A stretch of DNA of 58,788 bases, taken from NCBI GenBank assembly GCA_947502585.1, contig CANNAV010000009.1:1-58788 (forward strand). Reading direction: 5' to 3'. Both the position numbers and the translations under genes were made by a program. This stretch comes from an uncultured Pseudovibrio sp. (GTDB lineage: Bacteria; Pseudomonadota; Alphaproteobacteria; Rhizobiales; Stappiaceae). Each line of letters starts with the position of its first letter. Position 1 is the first letter of the stretch. The notes beneath the pieces were generated by a model. That model ran no database searches. It was given only the letters and a program-made list of their open reading frames with translations, and was not told the origin of the DNA. Of the stretch, positions 44,702 through 52,944 are shown piece by piece.

Positions 44702-45787
44702 ATGCACGGCAATGATGTAATTCTTGAAAAACTTTCCATGAGATTTGGCGATTTCGTCGCCGTTCAGCCCACCGATCTTAAAATCAACGCTGGTGAGTTT
44801 TTCTCCATCCTCGGCCCGTCCGGTTGCGGAAAAACAACTATCCTGCGCATGATCTCCGGCTTTCTGAGCCCCTCACAGGGCAGTGTCGTGATCGGTGAAA
44901 AGGACATGTCTGGCATTCGTGCAAACGCCAGACCAACCGCTTTGATCTTCCAGAACCTTGCGCTGTTCCCGCTCATGAGCGTGCGGGACAATATTGCCTT
45001 CGGTCTGGAGGCGCGCGGCGTCGCCAAAAAGACCCGCATGGAAAAAGCACAGGAGCTTTTGTCGCTGGTCGCACTTGATGGTCAGGGTGATAAACGACCT
45101 GCAGAGCTGTCAGGGGGGCAGCGCCAGCGCGTTGCTATTGCCCGCGCTCTTGCAGTTGAGCCCTCTGTGCTCCTGCTCGATGAACCGCTCTCTGCACTTG
45201 ATCTCAAACTACGCCAGCATATGCGCGCTGAGCTAAAAGACCTGCAACGCAAAACCGGCGTGACCTTCATCTACATCACGCACGATCAGGGCGAAGCGCT
45301 GACAATGTCAGATCGTGTTGCCGTCATGAACAAAGGCGTGGTGGAACAGGTTGCCACCTCTGACGAAATCTATGCCCACCCTAAAACACCATTTGTGGCA
45401 AGTTTTGTCGGCGAGCAGAACATCTTTAAAGGCAAAGTTGTAGGCAAAGAGGAAGACTTCGCCATTCTGGAAACATCGCAAGGCAAGTTCTTTGGCCAGA
45501 ATGCACACGGGCTGAACGAGGGAGAGGATGCTATCCTCTTCGTGCGCCCCGAGCGCATGTCCCTTGAAGAAAAGCAGGGCTGGCAAAACGGGCTTTCTGC
45601 TATTTTGGAACGCCGCGATATGGAGGGGCCTTTTGTGAACCTCCATATGCGGGCAGGGGACCAGCCTGTTGCAATTCACGTAACCAACGTTGAGCAGACC
45701 CCCAGGCCTCTGGGCACCGACCAGAAACTCTGGTTTGCGGCGCGCGATGCTGTCGTGATGCGTCCGGGAGAGCTGGCAAGTGAATAG
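44702..45787 (+). CDS. Polyamine-type ABC transporter ATP-binding protein (PotA-like)
   Basis: ATPase of the polyamine-type importer. Walker A GPSGCGKTTILRM, Q-loop IFQNLALFP, signature LSGGQRQRVAIARAL, Walker B LLLDEPLSALD and H-switch ITHDQGEAL. The last 110 residues form a TOBE domain (FVRPERMSL, ILERRDMEGPFVNLHM). ATG 44702 (MHGNDVILEKLSMRFG) is preferred over a TTG at 44645. It overlaps the next gene by eight nt. Confidence 0.92.
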   Translation: MHGNDVILEKLSMRFGDFVAVQPTDLKINAGEFFSILGPSGCGKTTILRMISGFLSPSQGSVVIGEKDMSGIRANARPTALIFQNLALFPLMSVRDNIAFGLEARGVAKKTRMEKAQELLSLVALDGQGDKRPAELSGGQRQRVAIARALAVEPSVLLLDEPLSALDLKLRQHMRAELKDLQRKTGVTFIYITHDQGEALTMSDRVAVMNKGVVEQVATSDEIYAHPKTPFVASFVGEQNIFKGKVVGKEEDFAILETSQGKFFGQNAHGLNEGEDAILFVRPERMSLEEKQGWQNGLSAILERRDMEGPFVNLHMRAGDQPVAIHVTNVEQTPRPLGTDQKLWFAARDAVVMRPGELASE

Positions 45788-47066
45788 TCTGATAAAAAGT
45801 TATGGCAAGGGCCTGACTTCGCTCTTCCTGGGCCTGACCGCGATCTGGATTGTGGTGCTGATTGTACTGCCGCAAATATCCATGATCGATCGTGCCTTCA
45901 CCTATCAGGACAGAGGCGGAGCTGCTGCAACACTGGCTGTGAAAATTGACCGCGCCTATGAAGAGGTTTTCCAGATCAACACCAGACTGGCAGAGATTCA
46001 GGCGGAAAAAGAAGATCTGGCCGCTGGCACCTCTGCCGGTCCAAAGAAGGAAGGCGCCTCTGCTCTAAATCCGTTTGGCACACCCTCACCATCTGATGAT
46101 ACCGCCAGCCTCAATCCATTTGGAACACCATCGGTACCAGAGGTAAACGATACATCAGACCTGAACCCGTTTGGCGCACCGTCAGCAGGCAGCGCCAGCG
46201 CGGTAAGCCGCAGCCTGGCCGGAATTGAGGCCGAAGAAGCACCTTTGTTGGCAAAAAAGGGCGAATTGGAAGCGCAAATTGCGACGCTGGAAGCAGCTGA
46301 GAAATCCACCTCAGGAGCTGTTGCTCTGGATACTTCCTATTCTCTCAGGAACTTCACTATGATGAGTTCAGTACATCTCCAGATCTTCCTCGCCACCATC
46401 ATCTACGCGCTGTGCGTCACCATTCTGTCATTTGCGCTGTGCTATCCGGTGGCCTACGCAGTTGCGATGACCACAAACCGCAACAAGCTCGCAATTCTGA
46501 TGCTCGGGCTGCTGATTCCCTACGCAATCAATGAGTTGCTGCGCATCTTCTCCTGGATCATGATCCTGGAGAAACAAGGTGTGCTTAACGGGCTGCTCGA
46601 TCTGCTGGGCATTATCAATATGGAAGCTGGCGAAGGCTTCCGCTTTGTTGCCTCCAATGGCGCCGTGTTCACCGTGATGATCTACGCCTATGTGCTCTTT
46701 ATGGTTTTCCCGATCTACAACACTGTTGATACGCTCGACAAAAACCAGATTGAAGCGGCAAAGGATCTGGGCGCGTCCACATGGCGTATTCACTGGCGCG
46801 TCGTTCTTCCGCACGCCAAACCCGGCATTGCTGTCGGCGCCATCATGACCTTTATGCTCTCTGCCGGATCAATCGCGGTTCCAAGTGCCGTGGGCCGTGG
46901 TCTCCATCCGGACTGGTTCTCTCAGGTGATTTACCGTCGTTTCTTTGAGGCGGACAACTGGAATCAGGGCGCAGCGTACTCACTGGCGCTTCTGGTGGCC
47001 TGTATCATCTTTATTCTGTTTAACATGTGGATCTTCCGCGTCGGTATCCGGGATATTGCGAAATGA
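45780..47066 (+). CDS. Polyamine-type ABC permease (PotB-like) with NPFG-repeat periplasmic insertion
   Basis: Permease of the polyamine-type importer, starting at a GTG. Helix 1 (about 13-32) is followed by a roughly 160-residue region before the other five helices (from about 200). That insertion has a helical segment (AYEEVFQINTRLAEIQAEKEDL), three copies of LNPFG(T/A)PS at residues 96, 111 and 128 separated by acidic Pro/Ser-rich spacers, and a second helical segment (LLAKKGELEAQIATLEA). The normal permease core has the EAA loop EAAKDLGASTWRIHWRVVLP. Standard PotB is about 290 residues; this has 428. By topology the insertion faces the periplasm. Confidence 0.88.
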   Translation: MNSLIKSYGKGLTSLFLGLTAIWIVVLIVLPQISMIDRAFTYQDRGGAAATLAVKIDRAYEEVFQINTRLAEIQAEKEDLAAGTSAGPKKEGASALNPFGTPSPSDDTASLNPFGTPSVPEVNDTSDLNPFGAPSAGSASAVSRSLAGIEAEEAPLLAKKGELEAQIATLEAAEKSTSGAVALDTSYSLRNFTMMSSVHLQIFLATIIYALCVTILSFALCYPVAYAVAMTTNRNKLAILMLGLLIPYAINELLRIFSWIMILEKQGVLNGLLDLLGIINMEAGEGFRFVASNGAVFTVMIYAYVLFMVFPIYNTVDTLDKNQIEAAKDLGASTWRIHWRVVLPHAKPGIAVGAIMTFMLSAGSIAVPSAVGRGLHPDWFSQVIYRRFFEADNWNQGAAYSLALLVACIIFILFNMWIFRVGIRDIAK

Positions 47067-47902
47067 CAATAACAACACACCAAAACGGCGCCATGAAAAA
47101 ACAGGTAAAATCTCCCGTTGATTGGGCAGCTGCTATCCTCAATGGTTATCTGGTGATTTTTTTCGCCTACTTGTTCCTGCCTATGATCTTCATGGTGATT
47201 GCAGCCTTCAACGCATCACCAACACCATCTGTCATCGACTGGCAAGGCTTCACGCTGGACTGGTTTCGCGCATTGCCGGAGGATCAGCGTTTTATTGACG
47301 GGCTGTGGCATTCGCTTATCATCGCGCTGGGCGTCATTGTCATCTCAATCCCACTTGGTTTGGCTGGGGCTTTGCTGCTCTCGCGCCTGCAGTCCCGGGC
47401 CACCACATTTTTTTACACGGTGCTGGTGTCTCCCATGCTCACACCGGGTATTGTGCTGGGGGCAACCACGCTTATTTTCTGGCGTGATGCATTTGGGGTG
47501 GAAGGCGGCTTGCTGACCGCAACCATCGCTCAGTCCAGCTTCATCGCGTCCTACTGCATGCTCATGTTTATGGCACGCCTGCAACGGCAGGATATTGTGC
47601 AGGAAGAGGCGGCGTTGGATCTGGGAGCCTCCTCTTTCTTTGTATTCCGCAAGATCACACTGCCATTCCTCATGCCTACCATTTTCACAGCCTCTGCGAT
47701 TTCGTTCCTGCAGTCCATTGAGAACTACAACACCACCTTCTTTTCCATTGGCCCAAGCTGGACACTGGTCACGGAGATTGGTTCGCGCATGCGGTTTGGC
47801 ATATCCCCTGTCATCAATGTAATCGGAGTTCTCTTTGTAGCAATTACGATAATTGCTGCTACAGTCTACGTTATGGCAGGCAGAAGGAAAGGGCGCAGCT
47901 GA
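47063..47902 (+). CDS. Polyamine-type ABC permease (PotC-like)
   Basis: Second permease. ATG 47063 overlaps the previous stop (ATGA); ATG 47093 is an alternative. Six hydrophobic segments and the EAA motif EEAALDLGASSFFVFRKITLPFLMP are standard for PotC. SIENYNTTFFSIGPSWTL resembles the family's substrate-path loop. About 279 residues. It completes a D-A-B-C order importer. Repeat B follows directly, with no obvious terminator. Confidence 0.9.
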   Translation: MTITTHQNGAMKKQVKSPVDWAAAILNGYLVIFFAYLFLPMIFMVIAAFNASPTPSVIDWQGFTLDWFRALPEDQRFIDGLWHSLIIALGVIVISIPLGLAGALLLSRLQSRATTFFYTVLVSPMLTPGIVLGATTLIFWRDAFGVEGGLLTATIAQSSFIASYCMLMFMARLQRQDIVQEEAALDLGASSFFVFRKITLPFLMPTIFTASAISFLQSIENYNTTFFSIGPSWTLVTEIGSRMRFGISPVINVIGVLFVAITIIAATVYVMAGRRKGRS

Positions 47903-47910
47903 CTGGCTGT

Positions 47911-47959
47911 AGCGCATTACGTTTGATTGAACTCAATCAAACGACAAGAGTTCGCTCAA
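47911..47959 (+). repeat. Palindromic intergenic repeat, family B, copy 2
   Basis: The core GTTTGATTGA-AC-TCAATCAAAC (47921-47942) is a perfect inverted repeat. The flanks AGCGC and ACAAGAGTTCGCTCAAA match the copy at 30897. The following 47960-48110 shows no gene. Confidence 0.7.
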
Positions 47960-48119
47960 ACAGGGGGATGGCACCAGGCGAAATGGGAGTCCTGGAGGGG
48001 GGCACTGTGCAAGGCAAAGGTGCTTCTGCCCGCATCTTCTCAAAGCTCTTACCCACGGTTTCCGGGGGAATCAACGCCTAGTGGTCCGGCATAGTACAGG
48101 TTAGCGCAAGAGAAAAGCG

Positions 48120-48456
48120 TGCCAGGCATTGAGCTGCTGGCTGGTGGTTCGTGATTTGAGGATGTGGAAGACGGCAGGTGCTTGCAATGGGGCACCATTT
48201 TGGACCTGGAGGAGGGCAGTAAGATTGTCCTTGCCTGGCAAATCTGTCCAAACGCCTGCAGATTGAAGATCCACAAAAAGCTGGTATCGTCACAATTCAG
48301 TTTTCAGATATTGAGGGTGGAACCCGGCTCAAACTGGTGCATAGTCATTTCGAGCGCAACGGAATCGACTGGCGGGAGTACCTGCTGGCCATGAATTCCG
48401 GTGCCGGATGGGCCTACTGCCTGAACAGGCTGAAAACAGCCATTGAAAAACTCTAG
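48120..48456 (+). pseudogene. Decayed SRPBCC/AHSA1-domain gene
   Basis: Two frames follow the AHSA1 domain in order. The first reads WGTILDLEEGSKIVLAWQI, matching the strand pair before the central W-Q-I. After a one-base shift near 48240 the second reads AGIVTIQFSDIEGGTRLKLV, HSHFERNGIDWREY and SGAGWAYCLNRLKTAIEKL, ending with a stop at 48454-48456. The first half of the domain is lost or scrambled. It lies 8 nt before the next intact gene. Confidence 0.7.
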
Positions 48457-48464
48457 AGGATTGT

Positions 48465-49181
48465 ATGAAACTCAAGCTTCGTTGCCTTCCGGAACTGCAT
48501 GGACATATTCCTGAGCCGGTTGAGGCAAAATCGGCGCTGCCTGACTGGTTGAAAGATATACCTTCAACAGTCGAAAGTGAATTGCTGGGCAATGAGCAGG
48601 TGCGCACGCTCAAGCACTGCCCGCCGATCATTGACGGCTTTTCAACGGGCATCCTTTTCAGGTTGCCGTGCGATGTGACGATGAAGGACGGCGAGTTCTC
48701 GTGGCATTGGCAAAAGCCCGTCTCACCAAAGGCACAGCAAACCCGCTCGCCCATCGGCCTGCATGTGCCGGAACAGGCAACAGGTGCACCGCTGGGCACG
48801 AACCCGGACGACTTCATCATCAAGCTCAACAACTTCTGGAGCATCGAGGCCCCCAGGGGCATCTCGCTGCTCTTCACCCATCCGCTTAACCGGGAAGAAC
48901 TGCCGTTCAGAACGCTGTCTGGTGTGGTGGATTGCGATCGCTTCAAAGGTGGTTTCGTGCACTTCCCGGCCTTGTGGAAGCACGCAAAGTTTGAAGGCAC
49001 GCTGGAAGCTGGTACACCAATTGCGCAAGCCTTTCCGTTCAGGCGGGAAGTGCTGGAGCTGGATTGCGCACCGATGGATGAATCCGAATTCGAAACCCAT
49101 CAGGACATGCAAGGCAAGTTACAGGCAGAGCCGGGCCACTACCGCAAATCAGTACGGGCCAAACGCTCTGTTGGAGCGTGA
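48465..49181 (+). CDS. Uncharacterised protein, 238 residues
   Basis: Intact soluble protein with no signal peptide. Distinctive segments are ALPDWLKDIPSTVESELLG, VRTLKHCPPIIDGFSTGIL, DVTMKDGEFSWHW, the Trp-rich NNFWSIEAPRGISLLFTHPL, LPFRTLSGVVDCDRF and VHFPALW. I recall uncharacterised proteins of this general layout in marine alphaproteobacteria and in some large marine phages, but I cannot name a family or function. Start ATG 48465 follows AGAGGAT closely. Its 3' end runs into a fragment resembling the tail of repeat A (about 49178-49212). Confidence 0.65.
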   Translation: MKLKLRCLPELHGHIPEPVEAKSALPDWLKDIPSTVESELLGNEQVRTLKHCPPIIDGFSTGILFRLPCDVTMKDGEFSWHWQKPVSPKAQQTRSPIGLHVPEQATGAPLGTNPDDFIIKLNNFWSIEAPRGISLLFTHPLNREELPFRTLSGVVDCDRFKGGFVHFPALWKHAKFEGTLEAGTPIAQAFPFRREVLELDCAPMDESEFETHQDMQGKLQAEPGHYRKSVRAKRSVGA

Positions 49182-49223
49182 GGCGTGAAGGCAAATGAAC
49201 GCAACACGATCCGGCAGGGTTCT

Positions 49224-49805
49224 CTAAGGAAGTATCGCTTTTGAGTTCAACGGCACACGCCCGAACGATCCCTGGCTCATAATTTTCAGCAGTTCAGGCC
49301 GGACGGACGGATTGTTGGCAAACAGTCGGCGCAACATGTTGATACCTTCGTTATCTCCCTGCATTTGCATGGCTTCTGCCGCACCAACAATATTCTCAGC
49401 ATCGTTCTCCAGTTCAGCCCGCTTCCCGAACGCTTGCAAGGCAAGGTCCGGAACCTCCATCTGAAGCGCGATTCGGGCAAGGTTAAGCAATCCGTCGCTA
49501 TCATCGGGATAGGCGGCAGTGAACTCGGCGAAATCATTGAGTGCAGCAGTGAAATCCTCCATGTCCAGACAGGCAGCAGCCCGTTCAAACATTGCACCTT
49601 TGTGGTGCGGGGAGAGGTCCAGCGTCTTCGTGAAATTTTCAAGGGCCAGCGCATTATTGCCTGCGCGCCGACGCACAAGGCCAAGATTGTACCAGAGGCT
49701 CGGATTGGTCTCGTCATCCTCCAGCATAAGAAGAATGTACTTCTCCGCTTCAGCCCAGTCCTCCCGTGCAATAGCAGCTTCCACCTTCTCAAGAATCTCT
49801 TCCAT
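49224..49805 (-). CDS. TPR-repeat protein
   Basis: 193 residues containing about four tetratricopeptide repeats: AIAREDWAEAEKYILLMLED, PSLWYNLGLVRRRAGNNALA, KGAMFERAAACLDMEDFTAA and DGLLNLARIALQMEVPDLA. No signal peptide, so a cytoplasmic adaptor is likely. The partner is unknown. It is convergent with the uncharacterised gene at 48465. Confidence 0.82.
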   Translation of the reverse strand: MEEILEKVEAAIAREDWAEAEKYILLMLEDDETNPSLWYNLGLVRRRAGNNALALENFTKTLDLSPHHKGAMFERAAACLDMEDFTAALNDFAEFTAAYPDDSDGLLNLARIALQMEVPDLALQAFGKRAELENDAENIVGAAEAMQMQGDNEGINMLRRLFANNPSVRPELLKIMSQGSFGRVPLNSKAILP

Positions 49806-50007
49806 CGTTCGCCCTTCGTTTCGCCCATAAACCGGGCCTTGTCAGAGAAGCCGCAACGCACTCTCAGATCCACTGATAAGATGCGATGGCTATTTAAATG
49901 CAATTACCAAAGGTACGAGGAAGATGATACGCCACTTCACCTGAGCAATAAACGCTAAATTTGATAGTTGTATGATGTCTGCACTGGCGCAAAAGATGGC
50001 TTGCTGA

Positions 50008-50163
50008 TTAATTAATATATTTCAGCATTTCTTCTGCTTGATTTGTTAAACCTGCTAAATATATAACCGCAGCAACTCGTCGATCCGATCTAAGTAGATG
50101 AACGCCGTCAGCCTCCGGGCACAAAGCCTTCAGGATCCTTGGTTTCGCTACGTCTTTGATCAT
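50008..50163 (-). CDS. Possible small protein or gene remnant, 51 residues
   Basis: The minus strand encodes MIKDVAKPRILKALCPEADG, then VHLLRSDRRVAAVIYLAGL and TNQAEEMLKYIN. Composition is protein-like, and the frame extends about 17 codons upstream without a start. Ribosome-site support is weak. It may be the surviving 3' part of a lost gene. The rest of the 49806-50293 gap, which includes the phoR promoter, shows nothing recognisable. Confidence 0.3.
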   Translation of the reverse strand: MIKDVAKPRILKALCPEADGVHLLRSDRRVAAVIYLAGLTNQAEEMLKYIN

Positions 50164-50293
50164 CTCCAGTTGGGAAAACTGAAGAAATGAGGTGCCGCCG
50201 TCGCGAGAATGTCATGCTGGGCCTGCTAAATTTCCGGCCAGTCTTGAAAAAGAAACGATGTGAATGCACAGCGGGGTTTGGAGAGTGGCGCGT

Positions 50294-51661
50294 ATGTCCC
50301 TGGATACTGGTAAGCAAGAAAAGCAAGCCAATCAGGAGCCGTTGAGGCTGGGTCTCAACCGGCAGGCAGTTTATCGTAAATCCGTCGATGTGCGCTGGGT
50401 CCTTCTGGCATCTGCTGGCATTTTTGCTCTTTTCTCCATGGCTTTTGACGTACCTGTCTGGGCATCATTCTTCGCCTATGCTCTCATCTTTGTTCTGGTC
50501 ATAGGCGGCGGCATGAAAAGCCGCACCAGGGTCAAAGCCCCAAGCGGTGTCAGCCGCAAGGAAGTCAGCGAGATCGTGGATCGCGGCATGAAGTCCGCCG
50601 TCAATGCTCTGCCTGATCCATGCTTTGTCGTCGATTACCGCGGCACAACTCAATACGTGAACCTCGCCGCACAGCGCCGCTTTGGCACCATTGCGGTTGG
50701 CGATCCTTTGTCGTTCCGCATCCGTGCGCCATCTCTGCTGGAAGCGCTGGACCGTGTTTCCAATGGCGGTTCCACAGAAGTCATCGACTGGGCAGAGAAA
50801 GTGCCGATGGAACTCTGGCTGGAAGCACACATCGCGCCGCTCCGGTCCGTCTCCAGCGGAAACCTCGCCGTCCCGCACGGGCGTCCGGGTCTCATCCTCG
50901 TCGTGATCCGAGATCTGACAGAGGCCCGCCGTCTGGAGCGTATGCGCGCCGACTTTGTAGCCAACGCTTCCCACGAATTGCGTACCCCGCTGGCATCGCT
51001 GACTGGCTTCATCGAAACACTTCAGGGCCCGGCCAAAGGCGATCCGAAGGCGCAAGACCAGTTCCTCGCCATCATGCTGGAACAGGCCGAACGTATGCGC
51101 CGCCTCATTGACGACCTGCTGTCCCTGTCCCGAATTGAAATGAAAGTGCATGTCCAGCCAGAATCCCTTGTGAATCTTGGTCAGATCATGCAGCACAGCG
51201 TGGAAACTCTTTTACCCGTTGCCAAAGAAACGGGAGTTCAGCTGAATGTGACAGTGCCAGATGAACCTGCCGAAATCCGGGGTGAAAATGATGAACTCGT
51301 GCAGGTCTTCAGCAATCTCATAGAAAACGCGCTGAAATACGGGTCCAGCGGGGGCCGGATTGATGTCACATGTCGCCCGGACCCTGATTCAACCGAGATA
51401 CCCCACTGGATTGCAGAGATTCGTGATTACGGTCCGGGCATCGACCCTGAGCACCTGCCGCGATTAACCGAGCGTTTTTATCGGGTAGATGTGGTCACAA
51501 GCCGTCAGATGAAGGGAACAGGCCTCGGCCTGGCCATCGTAAAACACATTCTGACACGCCACCGCGCCCGCCTGGAAATTGAAAGTAAACCGGATAAAGG
51601 TGCGTGTTTCCGGGTGTTCATACCAGGTGCCTTTGTTTATGACGAAAATGAAGAGATTTGA
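50294..51661 (+). CDS. phoR: Phosphate-regulon sensor histidine kinase
   Basis: Senses phosphate status through the Pst-PhoU complex and phosphorylates PhoB. Two membrane helices (about 35-75), a PAS-like region (about 105-210), then the H box ADFVANASHELRTPLASLTG, N box FSNLIENALKYGSSG, G1 IRDYGPGIDPEHLPRLTERFYRVD and G2 GTGLGLAIVKH. ATG 50294 (MSLDTGKQEK) is preferred over the open frame at 50264. First gene of the pho-pst cluster. Confidence 0.93.
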   Translation: MSLDTGKQEKQANQEPLRLGLNRQAVYRKSVDVRWVLLASAGIFALFSMAFDVPVWASFFAYALIFVLVIGGGMKSRTRVKAPSGVSRKEVSEIVDRGMKSAVNALPDPCFVVDYRGTTQYVNLAAQRRFGTIAVGDPLSFRIRAPSLLEALDRVSNGGSTEVIDWAEKVPMELWLEAHIAPLRSVSSGNLAVPHGRPGLILVVIRDLTEARRLERMRADFVANASHELRTPLASLTGFIETLQGPAKGDPKAQDQFLAIMLEQAERMRRLIDDLLSLSRIEMKVHVQPESLVNLGQIMQHSVETLLPVAKETGVQLNVTVPDEPAEIRGENDELVQVFSNLIENALKYGSSGGRIDVTCRPDPDSTEIPHWIAEIRDYGPGIDPEHLPRLTERFYRVDVVTSRQMKGTGLGLAIVKHILTRHRARLEIESKPDKGACFRVFIPGAFVYDENEEI

Positions 51662-51690
51662 AATAATATAACAAAACCAGATATTTGAGA

Positions 51691-51728
51691 TGTCATAAAA
51701 CTGATACGCAACGTTCATATAACTATCA
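51691..51728 (+). promoter_or_regulatory. Pho box upstream of pstS
   Basis: Hexamers similar to TGTCAT recur about every 11 nt: TGTCAT (51691), CTGATA (51701), GTTCAT (51713), CTATCA (51723). This matches the tandem 7-nt direct repeats bound by phosphorylated PhoB. It lies about 100 nt before the pstS start. Confidence 0.65.
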
Positions 51729-51825
51729 CAGCCAGGCGCTAGGTTTCAGCCAGCTCGCAGCCGGATAGCTGTGAAGTGAACTTAGTTAAACAGTTTTTAT
51801 AACCAGACCTCCCAGGAGACCTCAG

Positions 51826-52845
51826 GTGAAAATTAAGGCATTCTCAAGCGTTGCAGCGCTCGCTCTTGCAGGTACCATTGCAGCGGGTTCCGCACAGGCT
51901 CGTGATCAGATTCAGATCGTTGGTTCTTCCACTGTTTTCCCATTTGCGACAGCTGTTGCTGAGCAGTTTGGTCAGAAAACAAACTTCAAAACACCAGTTG
52001 TTGAATCCACTGGTTCAGGTGGTGGCATCAAGCTTTTCTGTGAAGGTGTTGGCGAAAACACGCCTGACATCACCAATGCTTCCCGCCGCATGAAGGCAAA
52101 GGAGTTGGTGCAGTGTAATGAGGCTGGCGTAACCCCGGTTGAAGTGACTGTTGGCTTCGACGGCATCGTTCTTGCGAACTCCAAGGCAGGCACTCATCTG
52201 GACCTGACACTGGCGCATATTTTCCTCGCTCTTGCGAAAGAAGTTCCAGTCGATGGCAAGCTGGTTGCAAACCCATATCAGACCTGGTCCGACATCGATC
52301 CTTCCCTTCCTAACTCCAGGATCGAAGTGCTCGGCCCTCCACCAACATCCGGTACCCGTGATGCCTTTGCCGAGCTGGCAATGCAGGGTGGCTGTAAAAT
52401 GGTGCCGGGTGCTGCAGATCTCGGTCTGAAGAAAAAAGCTTGTTACGAAATCCGTGAAGACGGTGCGTACATCGAAGCTGGTGAGAACGACAACCTGATC
52501 GTTCAGAAGCTTGATGCGAACCCGAATGCACTCGGCATCTTCGGGTTCTCCTTCCTTGATCAGAACGCTGACAAGATCCAGGGCGCCAACATTGCAGGTA
52601 TTGCGCCAACATTTGACGCAATTGCTGCCGGCGACTACCCGGTGTCCCGCTCCCTGTACTTCTACATCAAGAAAGAGCACACCGGCGTAATCCCTGGTAT
52701 CGCTGAGTACGTGGCTGAGTTCACCAATGAAGACACATGGGGTGACGAAGGTTATCTGGCAGACAAAGGTCTGATCCCGTTGCTGGCAGCTGAACGTGAA
52801 GCTGTGTCCAGGTCTGCAAGTGCGCTGACACCACTTGCATTCTGA
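51826..52845 (+). CDS. pstS: Phosphate ABC transporter substrate-binding protein
   Basis: Periplasmic phosphate receptor, starting at GTG 51826 after CCAGGAGA. Signal peptide of about 25 residues (VKIKAFSSVAALALAGTIAA), then phosphate-binding segments IQIVGSSTVFPFATAVAEQF, STGSGGGIKLFCEG, GPPPTSGTRDAFAEL. It is the DING-unrelated, alphaproteobacterial long form at 339 residues. Strong upstream Pho box. Confidence 0.94.
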   Translation: MKIKAFSSVAALALAGTIAAGSAQARDQIQIVGSSTVFPFATAVAEQFGQKTNFKTPVVESTGSGGGIKLFCEGVGENTPDITNASRRMKAKELVQCNEAGVTPVEVTVGFDGIVLANSKAGTHLDLTLAHIFLALAKEVPVDGKLVANPYQTWSDIDPSLPNSRIEVLGPPPTSGTRDAFAELAMQGGCKMVPGAADLGLKKKACYEIREDGAYIEAGENDNLIVQKLDANPNALGIFGFSFLDQNADKIQGANIAGIAPTFDAIAAGDYPVSRSLYFYIKKEHTGVIPGIAEYVAEFTNEDTWGDEGYLADKGLIPLLAAEREAVSRSASALTPLAF

Positions 52846-52944
52846 TTGTAAACGTTGAGAGAGCGGTCAGTCACGAACTGGCCGCTTTCCCTGATCTGCG
52901 AAAAATCAACTGAAACAACAAAGCCAGATAAGGCGACAAAGCAA

